From: Arthrobacter sp. ov118
GTDB taxonomy: Bacteria > Actinomycetota > Actinomycetes > Actinomycetales > Micrococcaceae
Direction of reading: 5' to 3'
DNA length: 64,000 nucleotides
Assembly (NCBI RefSeq): GCF_900116495.1
Contig: NZ_FPAY01000001.1
Span: 558,001 to 622,000, forward strand
A program made the position numbers and the translations under genes. Of this stretch, positions 34,431 to 43,125 are shown in pieces; the first letter of the stretch is position 1, and each line of letters begins with the position of its first letter. The notes under the pieces are model-generated. The model saw only the letters and a list, made by a program, of their open reading frames with translations, had not been told where the DNA came from and did no database searches.

Positions 34431-36572
34431 CTAAGCCTTGGCTTCGACGGTCTGATCGGTTGCGGGCTGGGTCTGAGCCGGCTGGCTCCCGGCCGACTGG
34501 GCCTGGATGGCGGTGATGGCCACAGTGTTCACGATGTCCTCCACCGTGCAGCCGCGGGAGAGGTCGTTGACGGGCTTGCGCAGACCCTGCAGGACGGGCC
34601 CGACGGCGACGGCCCCGGAGGACTGCTGCACCGCCTTGTAGGTGTTGTTGCCCGTGTTCAGGTCAGGGAAGATAAACACGGTCGCCTGGCCGGCGACGGA
34701 CGAGCCGGGCATCTTGGACTCCGCGATGGCGGCGTCCACGGCGGCGTCGTACTGGATAGGCCCTTCCACCGCCAGGTCCGGGCGGCGGGATTTGACCAGC
34801 TCGGTGGCCTGCCGCACCTCGTCCACGGCCTCGCCCGCGCCGGAACCGCCGGTGGAGTAGGAGAGCATGGCCACGCGCGGGTCCACGCCGAACTGGGCTG
34901 CCGTGCCCGCCGAGGCCAGGGCTATGTCCGCCAGCTGTTCCACGTTCGGGTCCGGGTTCACCGCGCAGTCCCCGTAGACCAGCACGCGGTCCGGCATGAG
35001 CATCAGGAACACGGAAGAGACCAGCTTGACGCCCTCGCGCGTCTTCACAAACTCCAGCGCCGGCCGGATGGTGTGCGCGGTGGTGTGCGCGGCGCCGGAC
35101 ACCATCCCGTCCACCACGCCCAGCTGCACCATCATGGTGCCGAAGTAGCTGCCGTCCAGCATGACCTCCATCGCCCGGGCCAGGTCCACGCCCCGGTGCG
35201 CGCGCAGTTCGGCGTACTTCTGCGCGAACTGCGGCCGCAGCTCCGACGTGACCGGATCGATGATGGTGATGCCGTTGAGGTCGATGCCTTGGGTGGAGGC
35301 CAGCTCCCTGACTTCGGATTCGTTGCCCAGCACCGTAAGGTCGCAGACGTCCCGGCGGTGCAGGATCTCCGCGGCGCGCAGGATCCGGACGTCCGTCCCT
35401 TCGGGGAGCACGATGTGCCGGCGCTGGGCGCGGGCCCGTTCGATGAGCTCGTGCAGGAACCGCAAGGGAGTCATCCGCTCCAGCCGCGGCAGGTGCAGGC
35501 GTTCCACGAGCTCGGTTTCGTCCACGCGCCTGGCCCACAGCCCCAAGGCTGAGGCCACCTTGCGGCGGTGGCCGGACCAGATTTCGCTGCGGACCTCGGC
35601 GACCTGCTTGGCCGTGGTGTAGGTGTCATCCGAACCGGCAAAGACGGGGAACGGCGCCTGTGCCAGCAGCGAGTAGATGTTCGGTTCCGGGGCCAGGCCG
35701 CCGGTGAGGATCAGCGCCGAGGGCACCGGGGATTCGGGCGAGAAGGAGGACGCCAGGCACGCCACCATCACGTCCGCACGGTCACCCGGGACGATCACCA
35801 GCGCGCCGTCGTCGAGCACGTGCAGGAAGTTGGCCACGTTCATGGCCGCCACCTTGACGGAGTGGACGTCACGTTCCATGTCCGGGCGGCCGGCCACCTG
35901 GCGGATGCCCAGGGCGGTGGCCACCTCACCGGTGGTGGGCCTGGCAATGTCCTCCAGCTCCGGGAAGATGTATACGGGCCGGCCCGAGGCGCCGGGCTTC
36001 AGGGCCGCCGCAATAGCATCCACGTCCTGCGGGTCTGCGCGGTTCACCATGATGGCGAGCAGGCTGCAGCGCTCCGCGGCGAGTTCCTTCCTGGCGACCT
36101 CGACGGCGTCCGCCGCCTCGGCTACCGTGCGGCCTTTCGCCCCCACCACTGCGACCACGGGGGCGGCCAGGTTGTTGGCCAGACGGGCATTGAGGTCGAA
36201 CTCGACGGCGGCGTCCTGGCCCGTGAGGTCGGTCCCCTCCACAATCACCACATCGCAGTGCCTGGACATCTCGTGGAAGATCTCCACGCAGCGGGCATCG
36301 ATTTCCGCCCGGTTCCCCTCCGCCAGGAGGCCGCGGACCTCGGCGAACGTCAAGCCGCCGCGGCAGCGGTCGTCGTCGAGGTCGAACCGCGACTTCATGA
36401 GGGCAACCATCGGATCGGCCGCGGCATCGGGGCCGTGGACGACGGGCTTGAAGAACCCGATCCGGTCCGCGTGCCGGTGGAGCGTGTCCGCCAGGCCCAG
36501 GGCTATGAGGGACTTGCCGGAGCCCGGGGTGGTCGCGCTGACGTAGATTCCTTTGGCCATGTGTCCCAGCAT
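34431..36572 (-). CDS. pta: Phosphate acetyltransferase
   Basis: Makes acetyl phosphate from acetyl-CoA and inorganic phosphate. The 713-residue product is of the long class. It has an N-terminal P-loop domain like dethiobiotin synthetase (IYVSATTPGSGKSLIALG, then the Asp/Glu-rich VIVEGTDLTG), a middle DRTGG-type region and the C-terminal catalytic domain starting near PLRFLHELIERA. GAAHTTAHTIRPALE, SYSTGGSGAGEAVD and FIFPDLNTGNNTYKAVQ are diagnostic. The ATG at 36572 is favoured by AAGGGG seven bases upstream over the ATG at 36560. It is divergent from the PaaI thioesterase gene. Confidence 0.96.
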   Translation of the reverse strand: MLGHMAKGIYVSATTPGSGKSLIALGLADTLHRHADRIGFFKPVVHGPDAAADPMVALMKSRFDLDDDRCRGGLTFAEVRGLLAEGNRAEIDARCVEIFHEMSRHCDVVIVEGTDLTGQDAAVEFDLNARLANNLAAPVVAVVGAKGRTVAEAADAVEVARKELAAERCSLLAIMVNRADPQDVDAIAAALKPGASGRPVYIFPELEDIARPTTGEVATALGIRQVAGRPDMERDVHSVKVAAMNVANFLHVLDDGALVIVPGDRADVMVACLASSFSPESPVPSALILTGGLAPEPNIYSLLAQAPFPVFAGSDDTYTTAKQVAEVRSEIWSGHRRKVASALGLWARRVDETELVERLHLPRLERMTPLRFLHELIERARAQRRHIVLPEGTDVRILRAAEILHRRDVCDLTVLGNESEVRELASTQGIDLNGITIIDPVTSELRPQFAQKYAELRAHRGVDLARAMEVMLDGSYFGTMMVQLGVVDGMVSGAAHTTAHTIRPALEFVKTREGVKLVSSVFLMLMPDRVLVYGDCAVNPDPNVEQLADIALASAGTAAQFGVDPRVAMLSYSTGGSGAGEAVDEVRQATELVKSRRPDLAVEGPIQYDAAVDAAIAESKMPGSSVAGQATVFIFPDLNTGNNTYKAVQQSSGAVAVGPVLQGLRKPVNDLSRGCTVEDIVNTVAITAIQAQSAGSQPAQTQPATDQTVEAKA

Positions 36573-36583
36573 ACTTACACCCC

Positions 36584-36631
36584 TTGACAGCGGGCACCGA
36601 AATGGGATTACCTAATGAACATTCGGTAAAT
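36584..36631 (+). promoter_or_regulatory. Promoter -35 and PaaR operator of the paaI-paaK unit
   Basis: A perfect TTGACA (36584-36589) is followed, at -10 distance, by a weak box that overlaps ATGAACATTCGGTAA (36615-36629). This is the reverse-oriented PaaR-type site, with 12 of 15 bases matching the complement of the paaA operator. Repressor bound here would cover the -10 region. The thioesterase start codon is at 36652. Confidence 0.7.
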
Positions 36632-36651
36632 AAAGCTGGAGGCAACGACGC

Positions 36652-37200
36652 ATGGCTGAACTGACGATTTCCGGCGACACCCACCCCATCCTGAAAGACG
36701 ACTATGCCTCCGAATGGATGGGCATCCAGGTGCTGTCAGTGGGCGACGGGCACGCCACGGTCCGGATGACGCTCCGGCAGGAAATGCTCAACGGCTTCGG
36801 CATGGCGCACGGCGGCATGGTGTTCGCCTTCGGGGACACGGCCTTCGCCCTCGCCTGCAACCCGGCCGAGCCGGACGCCGACACCATCACGGTTGCCGCC
36901 GGCGTCGACATCAACTTCCTCAAGCCGGCCTTCCGCGGCCAGATCCTCACCGCTGTGGCCACGCGCCGCGCCAGCACGGGGCGCAGCGGCCTGTACGACA
37001 TCCAGATCTACGCCGCCGATCCCGGCACCGCCTCATCCCCGGCGCCGACCCCCTCAACGACAGCGGCGTCCCACACCGGCGCGGCTTCTCAACCCGCCGG
37101 CGCGGCCACCGCCGCTGATCCCGCGGTGGATCCAGCATTCCTTCCGGGCGAACTCATCGCCGAGTTCCGCGGCCGCAGCCGCACCATCTCCAAGAAATAG
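36652..37200 (+). CDS. paaI: PaaI-type hotdog thioesterase
   Basis: Hydrolyses stalled ring-hydroxylated phenylacetyl-CoA esters to free CoA. The 182-residue product has the hotdog core MLNGFGMAHGGMVFAFGDTAFALACN, whose key words are HGG and the acidic residue of GDTAFA. AAGVDINFLKPAFRGQILTAVA follows. An Ala/Ser/Pro/Thr-rich insertion (about 124-165) separates the body from the last strand, GELIAEFRGRSRTI, which is unusual. GGAGGCAACG precedes the ATG. The paaK start is 16 bases after the stop, so they are co-transcribed. Confidence 0.93.
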   Translation: MAELTISGDTHPILKDDYASEWMGIQVLSVGDGHATVRMTLRQEMLNGFGMAHGGMVFAFGDTAFALACNPAEPDADTITVAAGVDINFLKPAFRGQILTAVATRRASTGRSGLYDIQIYAADPGTASSPAPTPSTTAASHTGAASQPAGAATAADPAVDPAFLPGELIAEFRGRSRTISKK

Positions 37201-37216
37201 AAGCAGGGAACCACAG

Positions 37217-38545
37217 ATGACCCAAGAAACTGTCGCCGCCGCCACCGACGCCGTCCTGGACCGCGAGGAGACCATTTCCCGCGACGAACTCGAGGCGCTC
37301 CAGCTCAGCCGCCTGCAGCATACGGTGGCCTACGCCTACGACCGCGTTCCCCTGTACAAGCGCAAGTTCGACGAGGCCGGCGTGCACCCGACGGACCTGC
37401 GTGAGCTCTCCGACCTCGGCAAGTTCCCCTTCACCACGAAGGATGACCTGCGCCTCGAATACCCCTTCGGCATGTTCGCCGTGCCGCAGCACGAGGTCGC
37501 CCGGATCCACGCCAGCTCGGGCACCACGGGCCGCGCCACCGTGGTGGGCTACACGAAGAAGGACCTCGCCGACTGGGCCAAGCTCGTGGCCCGTTCGCTG
37601 CGGGCCTCCGGCGTCCGGCCGGGCATGAAGGTGCACAACGCCTACGGCTACGGCCTGTTCACGGGCGGCATGGGCGCGCACGCCGGCGCCGAGGCGCTCG
37701 GCTGCACGGTCATCCCCATCTCCGGGGGCCAGACCGAGCGCCAGATCACGCTGATCCAGGATTTCAAGCCCGACGCCATCCTGGCCACCCCGACGTACCT
37801 GCTCACCATCGCCGACGCCATGATGAAGCAGGGCATCGACCCGGCCTCAACGTCCCTGAAGTACGCGGTCCTGGGCGCCGAGCCGTGGACCGAGGAAATG
37901 CGGCACGAGCTCGAGACCACCATGAACATCAAGGCCTGCGACATCTACGGCCTCTCCGAGGTCATGGGCCCGGGCGTGGCCGGCGAAGCCGTGGAAACGC
38001 AGGACGGCAGCCACATCTGGGAGGACCATTTCCGGCCCGAGATCATCGACGCCTTCGACCCCACGGTGGTGCTGGGCGACGGCCAGCCCGGCGAGCTGGT
38101 CTTCACGTCCCTCACCAAGGAAGCCCTCCCGATCATCCGGTACCGGACCAAGGACCTCAGCCGGCTTCTGCCAGGCACCGCGCGTCCGGCGCACCGGCGG
38201 ATGGGCCGCATCACAGGGCGCAGCGACGACATGATCATCCTGCGCGGCGTGAACCTGTTCCCTTCGCAGATCGAGGAAATCGCCCTCCGCATCCCCGAAC
38301 TGAGCCCGCACTTCCAGCTGGAACTCACCCGGCCCGAGGGCCAGCGCATGGACCAGCTCACCGTCCGGATTGAACGCCGCGACGCCGTCACAACCGAGGG
38401 CAGCGCAGCCGCCGCCAAGATCCTGCAGCAGCAGATCAAGATCCACGTCGGCTCATCCTGCAGCGTCGACGTCGTCGAGCCCGGTTCGCTGGAGCGTTCG
38501 AACGGCAAGCTGCGCCGGATCTACGACATGCGTCCCAAGGGCTGA
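37217..38545 (+). CDS. paaK: Phenylacetate-CoA ligase
   Basis: Activates phenylacetate to phenylacetyl-CoA with ATP, the first pathway step. The 442-residue product has the adenylate-forming motifs ASSGTTGRATVVGYTKKD, AYGYGLFTGGMGAHAG, IYGLSEVMGPGVAGE and the hinge-region TGRSDDMIILRGVNLFPSQIEE. The C-terminal small domain ends NGKLRRIYDMRP, carrying the usual catalytic Lys. The ATG at 37217 has AGGGA eight bases upstream. A weak 7-bp inverted repeat (GGGCTGA/TCAGCCC, 38539-38566) follows the stop. Confidence 0.97.
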   Translation: MTQETVAAATDAVLDREETISRDELEALQLSRLQHTVAYAYDRVPLYKRKFDEAGVHPTDLRELSDLGKFPFTTKDDLRLEYPFGMFAVPQHEVARIHASSGTTGRATVVGYTKKDLADWAKLVARSLRASGVRPGMKVHNAYGYGLFTGGMGAHAGAEALGCTVIPISGGQTERQITLIQDFKPDAILATPTYLLTIADAMMKQGIDPASTSLKYAVLGAEPWTEEMRHELETTMNIKACDIYGLSEVMGPGVAGEAVETQDGSHIWEDHFRPEIIDAFDPTVVLGDGQPGELVFTSLTKEALPIIRYRTKDLSRLLPGTARPAHRRMGRITGRSDDMIILRGVNLFPSQIEEIALRIPELSPHFQLELTRPEGQRMDQLTVRIERRDAVTTEGSAAAAKILQQQIKIHVGSSCSVDVVEPGSLERSNGKLRRIYDMRPKG

Positions 38546-38613
38546 GTCTGCCCGCTTGTTCAGCCCCCAGGCCGGCCCGGGCGGCGTGTCCTCTTCGGGG
38601 CCACGCTGGCCGG

Positions 38614-38635
38614 GCTGACCGACCGTTCATGAGAA
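38614..38635 (+). promoter_or_regulatory. Predicted PaaR operator, tetR autoregulation
   Basis: GACCGACCGTTCATGAG at 38617-38633 shares the core ACCGACCGTTC with the paaA and paaJ sites. It ends 10 bases upstream of the tetR start, suggesting the repressor controls its own gene. The right half is weaker than at the other sites. Confidence 0.6.
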
Positions 38636-38645
38636 ACTAGCGAGT

Positions 38646-39251
38646 ATGTCCAGCACAGCAACCAGCACCAAGCGGGGCCGGCCCGGCTATGACCAGCAGT
38701 CGGTCCTGCTGATCGCCGTCGACGTCTTCAACCGCCACGGCTACGACGCCACCTCCATGGGCATCCTCGCGGAGAACCTGGGCATTTCGAAGTCTGCGAT
38801 CTACCACCACGTGCCGTCCAAGGGCGATTTGCTCAAGCTCGCGCTGGACCACGCGCTCGGCGGCCTTGAGGCCATCCTGGAGCGGCCCGAGGCGCAGACC
38901 GGCTCGGCCGACGCGCGGCTGGAGTTTGTGGTCCGCGAGACCATCTCGGTCCTCGTGGAACGGCTGCCGTTCGTCACGCTGCTGCTCAGGCTGCGCGGCA
39001 ACACCGACATCGAACGCAATGCCCTGGAGCGCCGGCGCACGTTCGACCACAAGGTCGCCGCCCTCATTTCGGACGCCCGCGACGAAGGCTCGCTGCGCCA
39101 GGACATCGATCCCCGCACCGTGACCCGCCTGCTGTTCGGCACCATCAACTCGATCGTTGAGTGGTACAAGCCCGGCGGCTCGCTGTCCCCGGAGAAGCTG
39201 GCCGACGACGTCATCACCATGGCGTTCCACGGCCTCCACGTTCCGGACTAG
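38646..39251 (+). CDS. paaR: TetR-family repressor, predicted PaaR
   Basis: A 201-residue regulator. The N-terminal helix-turn-helix region (15-60) reads VLLIAVDVFNRHGYDATSMG then ISKSAIYHHVPSKGDLL, as in the TetR family. The C-terminal ligand domain includes LPFVTLLLRLRGNTDIERNAL and FGTINSIVEWYKPGGSLS, similar in pattern to phenylacetate-responsive TetR repressors. Its place directly after paaK, and the recurrence of one operator-like motif at all paa units including its own, support the PaaR assignment. The expected ligand is phenylacetyl-CoA; that is inferred, not shown here. Confidence 0.83.
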   Translation: MSSTATSTKRGRPGYDQQSVLLIAVDVFNRHGYDATSMGILAENLGISKSAIYHHVPSKGDLLKLALDHALGGLEAILERPEAQTGSADARLEFVVRETISVLVERLPFVTLLLRLRGNTDIERNALERRRTFDHKVAALISDARDEGSLRQDIDPRTVTRLLFGTINSIVEWYKPGGSLSPEKLADDVITMAFHGLHVPD

Positions 39252-39323
39252 CCCTCGCGGTTCCCGGTGTGCGCACCGCCGGAACACGTTGACGCCCGGC
39301 GGCCCCGCGGCCACTCTTGGAGC

Positions 39324-40166
39324 ATGGCCACAAGACTCTCCCAGGTGCTCTTCGGAGCGTTCCCGCAGCTGCGCTTCGAACCGACGGCCAAGCGTGTCCG
39401 TGCAGCCCTCGCAGGCCACCCCGTGGTGGACACGCAGAATGCCTACTTGATCTGGGAGCCGCGCCGGATCACGCCGGTCTTCGCCGTGCCAGTAAACGAG
39501 CTGCGCGCCAAGCTTGTGGCGCCGTCACTGCCCGCCCCGGCTGTCGAGGAATACGCCGCCACCATCCGCCGGGACATCCAGCCGGGATTCGACCCGAGGA
39601 CAAGTTTCCACAAGCACACGGCACCCGGCGAGGAACTCGACGTCGTGACTCCAGGGGCAGCGGCGCCGCGGGCGGCCTTCCGGCCCGATGATCCGGACCT
39701 GGCCGGCTATGTCGTGCTGGAATTCGACAGTTTCGAGTGGCTCGAGGACGACGAGAAAATCATCGGCCACCCCCGGGACCCGTTTCACCGGGTGGACATC
39801 CGTGCGTCCTCGGTCCCGGTGGAAGTCGCCGTCGACGGCGTCACGCTGGCCGCCAGCGAGAGCACCCAGCTGCTCTACGAAACGATGCTCCCGGTGCGGT
39901 ATTACCTTCCGCCCGCCGATGTGCGGCTGGAACTCCTGGAGGAAAGCCCGAAACGCACGGTCTGCCCCTACAAGGGCAGGGCCAGCTACTACACCTACCC
40001 CGGTTCCGAGCGTGGCCGGAACGTTGCGTGGACCTACTACGACTCTTTCCGCGACGCCGCCCAGATCCACGGTCTGGTGTGCTTCTTCAACGAACGGGTG
40101 GACCTGACGGTGGGCGGCGTGCTCCAGCCCCGGCCTGTGACCCCCTGGTCCAGGGCGGCCGGCTAG
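39324..40166 (+). CDS. DUF427-domain protein (two domains)
   Basis: The 280-residue product has a divergent N-terminal half and a C-terminal DUF427 domain (about 165-275). Recognisable blocks are RVDIRASSVPVEVAVDGV, LYETMLPVRYYLPPADV and CPYKGRASYYTYPGSERGRNVAWTY, shortened here to CPYKGRASYY. DUF427 proteins are common in actinobacteria and have no established enzymatic role. The ATG at 39324 (MATRLSQ) follows CTTGGAGC closely. It is downstream of tetR on the same strand and could be co-transcribed, but no link to the paa pathway is visible. Confidence 0.88.
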   Translation: MATRLSQVLFGAFPQLRFEPTAKRVRAALAGHPVVDTQNAYLIWEPRRITPVFAVPVNELRAKLVAPSLPAPAVEEYAATIRRDIQPGFDPRTSFHKHTAPGEELDVVTPGAAAPRAAFRPDDPDLAGYVVLEFDSFEWLEDDEKIIGHPRDPFHRVDIRASSVPVEVAVDGVTLAASESTQLLYETMLPVRYYLPPADVRLELLEESPKRTVCPYKGRASYYTYPGSERGRNVAWTYYDSFRDAAQIHGLVCFFNERVDLTVGGVLQPRPVTPWSRAAG

Positions 40167-40259
40167 GCAGCACGAAGGCAGGCAACGGATTGTAGGGAGC
40201 GAGGGCCAGCAACAGAAAGGGCGCCCCGCTGAGCCGGAGCGCCGTGCATCTGCGGTACC

Positions 40260-40667
40260 TCAGAGCTGGTAGTCAGCAGCCGTGGTGATGTTCTCGTGCA
40301 CGCAAAGAACGTTGTGCTCCGAGTCCATGAACCAGGCGCACTTCTCGGAATCCGTCGTGCAAATGTGGTTCTCGGTCTTCAGATCGGGGAGATCGTAGTC
40401 CTGGAACGCGACGCCCTTGGCTTCCATCTCCCGGACCGTGCGTTCGATCTCGCTGACTTCGAAACTCAGGGCGGTGTGCTCTGAATGCATCCCATCCTTT
40501 ACAGGCATCAGCTGCAGCATCGGGCCGCCCTCTGAGCCGAACATTTCGCTTCCGTCGTCTGCCACGCCACGGTGCGGGAGCCCCAAAGTGTCCGCGTAGA
40601 AATGCCGGGCACGTTCTGCATCATCCACTGGCAGGACTGTTGTGGCTTTGTTGAGTACTAGGGTCAT
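40260..40667 (-). CDS. Glyoxalase/bleomycin-resistance (VOC) fold protein
   Basis: A 135-residue single-domain vicinal-oxygen-chelate protein. It starts at an ATG with AGGAGGTGG upstream. The first beta-alpha-beta unit is ATTVLPVDDAERARHFYADTLGLPH. SEHTALSFEVSEIERTVREM and FMDSEHNVLCVHE complete the two modules. A metal site is possible (His in SEHTAL, Glu in CVHEN), but the function is open: lyase, dioxygenase or resistance protein. It is separated from paaZ upstream by 222 bases rich in repeats. Confidence 0.85.
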   Translation of the reverse strand: MTLVLNKATTVLPVDDAERARHFYADTLGLPHRGVADDGSEMFGSEGGPMLQLMPVKDGMHSEHTALSFEVSEIERTVREMEAKGVAFQDYDLPDLKTENHICTTDSEKCAWFMDSEHNVLCVHENITTAADYQL

Positions 40668-40751
40668 TTCGCCACCTCCTACGATCAAGATTTTACGCCG
40701 GAGCTGGATGGAAAGAGCCTGCCGTTTGCGCCCCCCGGAACCGGTCACGAC

Positions 40752-40806
40752 TGCCCCTCCCGGGTTGCCCCTCCCTGGTTGCCCCTCCCTGGTTGCCCCT
40801 CCCGGG
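40752..40806. repeat. 14-bp tandem repeat, four units
   Basis: TTGCCCCTCCCTGG and its variant TTGCCCCTCCCGGG are repeated about four times head to tail between 40752 and 40806, immediately before a perfect palindrome. After the palindrome, GAGGGAGGGGCGGGAGGGG gives a partial complement of the same unit, so repeat array and palindrome form one symmetric composite in the glyoxalase-paaZ gap. Confidence 0.8.
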
Positions 40807-40866
40807 TTGCGCTATCACTTGTGGCGGTCATTTCGACCATTTGGCAGCCACAAGTGATAGCGCAAC
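40806..40866. repeat. Palindromic intergenic element, family B copy 1
   Basis: GTTGCGCTATCACTTGTGGC (40806-40825) and its exact inverse GCCACAAGTGATAGCGCAAC (40847-40866) flank a 21-base loop that holds a small GGTC/GACC hairpin. It lies just past the paaZ stop on the paaZ-downstream side and may act as terminator. A diverged second copy is at 62309-62369. Confidence 0.88.
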
Positions 40867-40889
40867 GGGCGAGGGAGGGGCGGGAGGGG

Positions 40890-42986
40890 TTATTTCTCCA
40901 CGAGGGTCAGGACGTCGTACGTGGCCACGATTTCGTCGTTCTGGTTGGTCAGGACGGCGTCCCAGGCCACCTCGCCGTATTCATCGGTCTCGCGCGGGGT
41001 GATCTTTTTGGCCGTCAGCGTGACCCGGATCGAGTCGCCAGCGGCCACGGGGGTGATGAACCGCAGGTTCTCCAGGCCGTAGTTGGCCAGGACGGGGCCC
41101 GGCGCGGGCTCCACGAACAGGCCGGCAGCCCAGCTGAGCAGGAGGTAGCCGTGCGCCACGATGCCGGGGAAGAACGGGTTGGCCGCTGCGGCCTCCTGGT
41201 TGGTGTGCGCGTAGAAGGTGTCGCCGGTGGAGTTCGCGAACTTGGTGATTTCCTCCAGCGAGACCTCACGCAGCTCCGAGCGGATGGCGTCGCCAATGTG
41301 CAGAGTGGCCAGGGATTTCCGGAACGGATGCTGGCCCTCGGTCTCGAGCGTGAAGTTGCGGTCCGCGCCGGTGTGCCAAACGCCCGTGACGGCGGTCAGC
41401 ATGTTGGGCGAGCCCTGGATGGCGGTGCGCTGCATGTGATGCATCACCGAGCGGATGCCGCCGAGCTCTTCGCCGCCGCCGGCGCGTCCGGGACCGCCGT
41501 GGACCAGGTGCGGAACCGGGGAACCGTGGCCGGTGGAGCTGCGGGCATCCTCACGGTTGAGCATGAGCACGCGGCCATGGTGGGCAGCGATGCCGGTGAC
41601 CAATTGCTGCGCGACGGCGGGGTCGTTGGTGCAGACCGATGCGACGAGCGAGCCGCCGCCGCGGGCGGCGAGCCGGACGGCGTCGGCCAGGTCCGTGTAG
41701 CCGATCACCGATGACACCGGGCCGAAGGCCTCAAGTGAGTGGACTTCCTCGGCCTCCGGATCGGCCCAGCTCAGCAGGACCGGGGACATGAAGGCGCCGC
41801 CGTCGACGACGCCGATGCTTCCGTCGGCGCTGGTGACCTTCGGCGAATCGAGCGTGCCGTACGCAAGCTCACCGCCGGCGTCGAGCATGGACTGGACCGC
41901 GGCGCGCACGTCGGCGAGCTGCTCGAGGGAGGCCAGGGCGCCCATGGTGACGCCCTCCGCGCGGGGGTCACCGAGCACGACGCGTTCGCGGATGCGCTCC
42001 CCCACTGCGGTCACGACGTCGGCAACAAGTTCCTGCGGGACGATCGCGCGGCGGATCGAGGTGCATTTTTGTCCGGCCTTGGCCGTCATCTCGGTGACGA
42101 GTGACTTAATGAAGGCGTCGAATTCCGGAGTGCCCTTGACGGCGTCCGGGCCCAGGATCGCCGCATTGAGCGAGTCGGTCTCGGAGGTGAAGCGGATGCC
42201 GCCCTGAACCACGTTGGGGTGGGACTTGAGCGTGTTGGCGGTTGAGGCCGAGCCCGTGAACGCCACGAGGTCGCGGTAGTCGAGATGATCCAGCAGGGTG
42301 CGGGCGGAGCCGGAAACGAGCTGCAGCGAGCCGGTGGGCAGGATGCCGGATTCGTCGATCGCCTTCACCACTGCCGCGGCCACATAGCCTGTCGGGGTGG
42401 CGGGCTTGACGATGGTGGGAACGCCGGCGAGAAAGGCCGGGGCGAATTTCTCGAGCATGCCCCAGACCGGGAAGTTGAAGGCGTTGATCTGCACGGCGAC
42501 GCCCGGGATGCGGGTAAAGATGTGCTCGCCGGCGAATGAGCCGTCCCGGGACAGCACCTCCATGGGCCCGTCCACCACCACCTGGGCGTTGGGCAGTTCC
42601 CGGCGCCCCTTGGACCCGAAGGTGAAGAGCACGCCGATCCCGCCGTCGATGTCGATCATGGAATCGATCTTGGTGGCGCCGGTCTGCGCCGAGACCTCAT
42701 AAAACTCCTCGCGCCGGCCGTTGAGGTACTGCGCCAGCTCCTTGAGTTTAAGGGCCCGCTGGTGGAAGGTCAGCGTGCCAAGTTCCGCCTGGCCGGTGGT
42801 GCGGCCGTAGTCCACGACGGCGGCAAGGTCCAGTCCCTCGGTGCTCACCTTGGCCAGGAGTTCGCCGGTGCTGGCATCCAGGACCGGCGCCGCGCCGGCG
42901 TCGGCGTCGGGAGTCCACCAGGAGCCCCGGACGAAGCTGGGAACGATCTCTACGGTGTCGAGGGTTGGTGCGGCTGTGGTGGTCAT
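40890..42986 (-). CDS. paaZ: Bifunctional oxepin-CoA hydrolase / aldehyde dehydrogenase PaaZ
   Basis: Opens the oxepin-CoA ring and oxidises the resulting semialdehyde in phenylacetate breakdown. The 698-residue product has an N-terminal aldehyde dehydrogenase domain (about 1-520) with NFPVWGMLEKFAPAFLAG, AFTGSASTANTL and the catalytic Cys in KAGQKCTSIRRA. The C-terminal MaoC-type hydratase domain has STGDTFYAH, where the Asp and His correspond to E. coli Asp561 and His566, and IVAHGYLLLSWAAGLFV. Both active sites appear intact. The shared region upstream holds the best-matching PaaR-type operator. Confidence 0.95.
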   Translation of the reverse strand: MTTTAAPTLDTVEIVPSFVRGSWWTPDADAGAAPVLDASTGELLAKVSTEGLDLAAVVDYGRTTGQAELGTLTFHQRALKLKELAQYLNGRREEFYEVSAQTGATKIDSMIDIDGGIGVLFTFGSKGRRELPNAQVVVDGPMEVLSRDGSFAGEHIFTRIPGVAVQINAFNFPVWGMLEKFAPAFLAGVPTIVKPATPTGYVAAAVVKAIDESGILPTGSLQLVSGSARTLLDHLDYRDLVAFTGSASTANTLKSHPNVVQGGIRFTSETDSLNAAILGPDAVKGTPEFDAFIKSLVTEMTAKAGQKCTSIRRAIVPQELVADVVTAVGERIRERVVLGDPRAEGVTMGALASLEQLADVRAAVQSMLDAGGELAYGTLDSPKVTSADGSIGVVDGGAFMSPVLLSWADPEAEEVHSLEAFGPVSSVIGYTDLADAVRLAARGGGSLVASVCTNDPAVAQQLVTGIAAHHGRVLMLNREDARSSTGHGSPVPHLVHGGPGRAGGGEELGGIRSVMHHMQRTAIQGSPNMLTAVTGVWHTGADRNFTLETEGQHPFRKSLATLHIGDAIRSELREVSLEEITKFANSTGDTFYAHTNQEAAAANPFFPGIVAHGYLLLSWAAGLFVEPAPGPVLANYGLENLRFITPVAAGDSIRVTLTAKKITPRETDEYGEVAWDAVLTNQNDEIVATYDVLTLVEK

Positions 42987-43035
42987 CGTTGACGGGTCCT
43001 TCCAACGGGGGCAAGATCAACGGAGCCGGAACATT

Positions 43036-43057
43036 ACTGACCGTCCGTTCGGTAATA
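43036..43057. promoter_or_regulatory. Predicted PaaR operator between paaZ and the second thioesterase
   Basis: ACTGACCGTCCGTTCGGTAA plus the next two bases (TA) is a near-perfect palindrome with TTAC/GTAA ends, and matches the recalled C. glutamicum PaaR consensus at nearly all fixed positions. It lies in the 139-base divergent gap and could control both directions. Confidence 0.85.
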
Positions 43058-43125
43058 TCATCTAGAGTACATGAAGGAGGCCGGCCGCACACTAGCCGCG
43101 GTCCGCCGACAACAAAGGAGACGTT

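Noticed and set aside
38539..38566. Terminator after paaK (GGGCTGA/TCAGCCC)
   Set aside because: A seven-base stem with a 14-base loop and no T-run is not enough, and tetR follows on the same strand.
40752..40866. Possible CRISPR-like array
   Set aside because: The 14-bp units abut without spacers and there are no cas genes; it is a tandem repeat plus palindrome.
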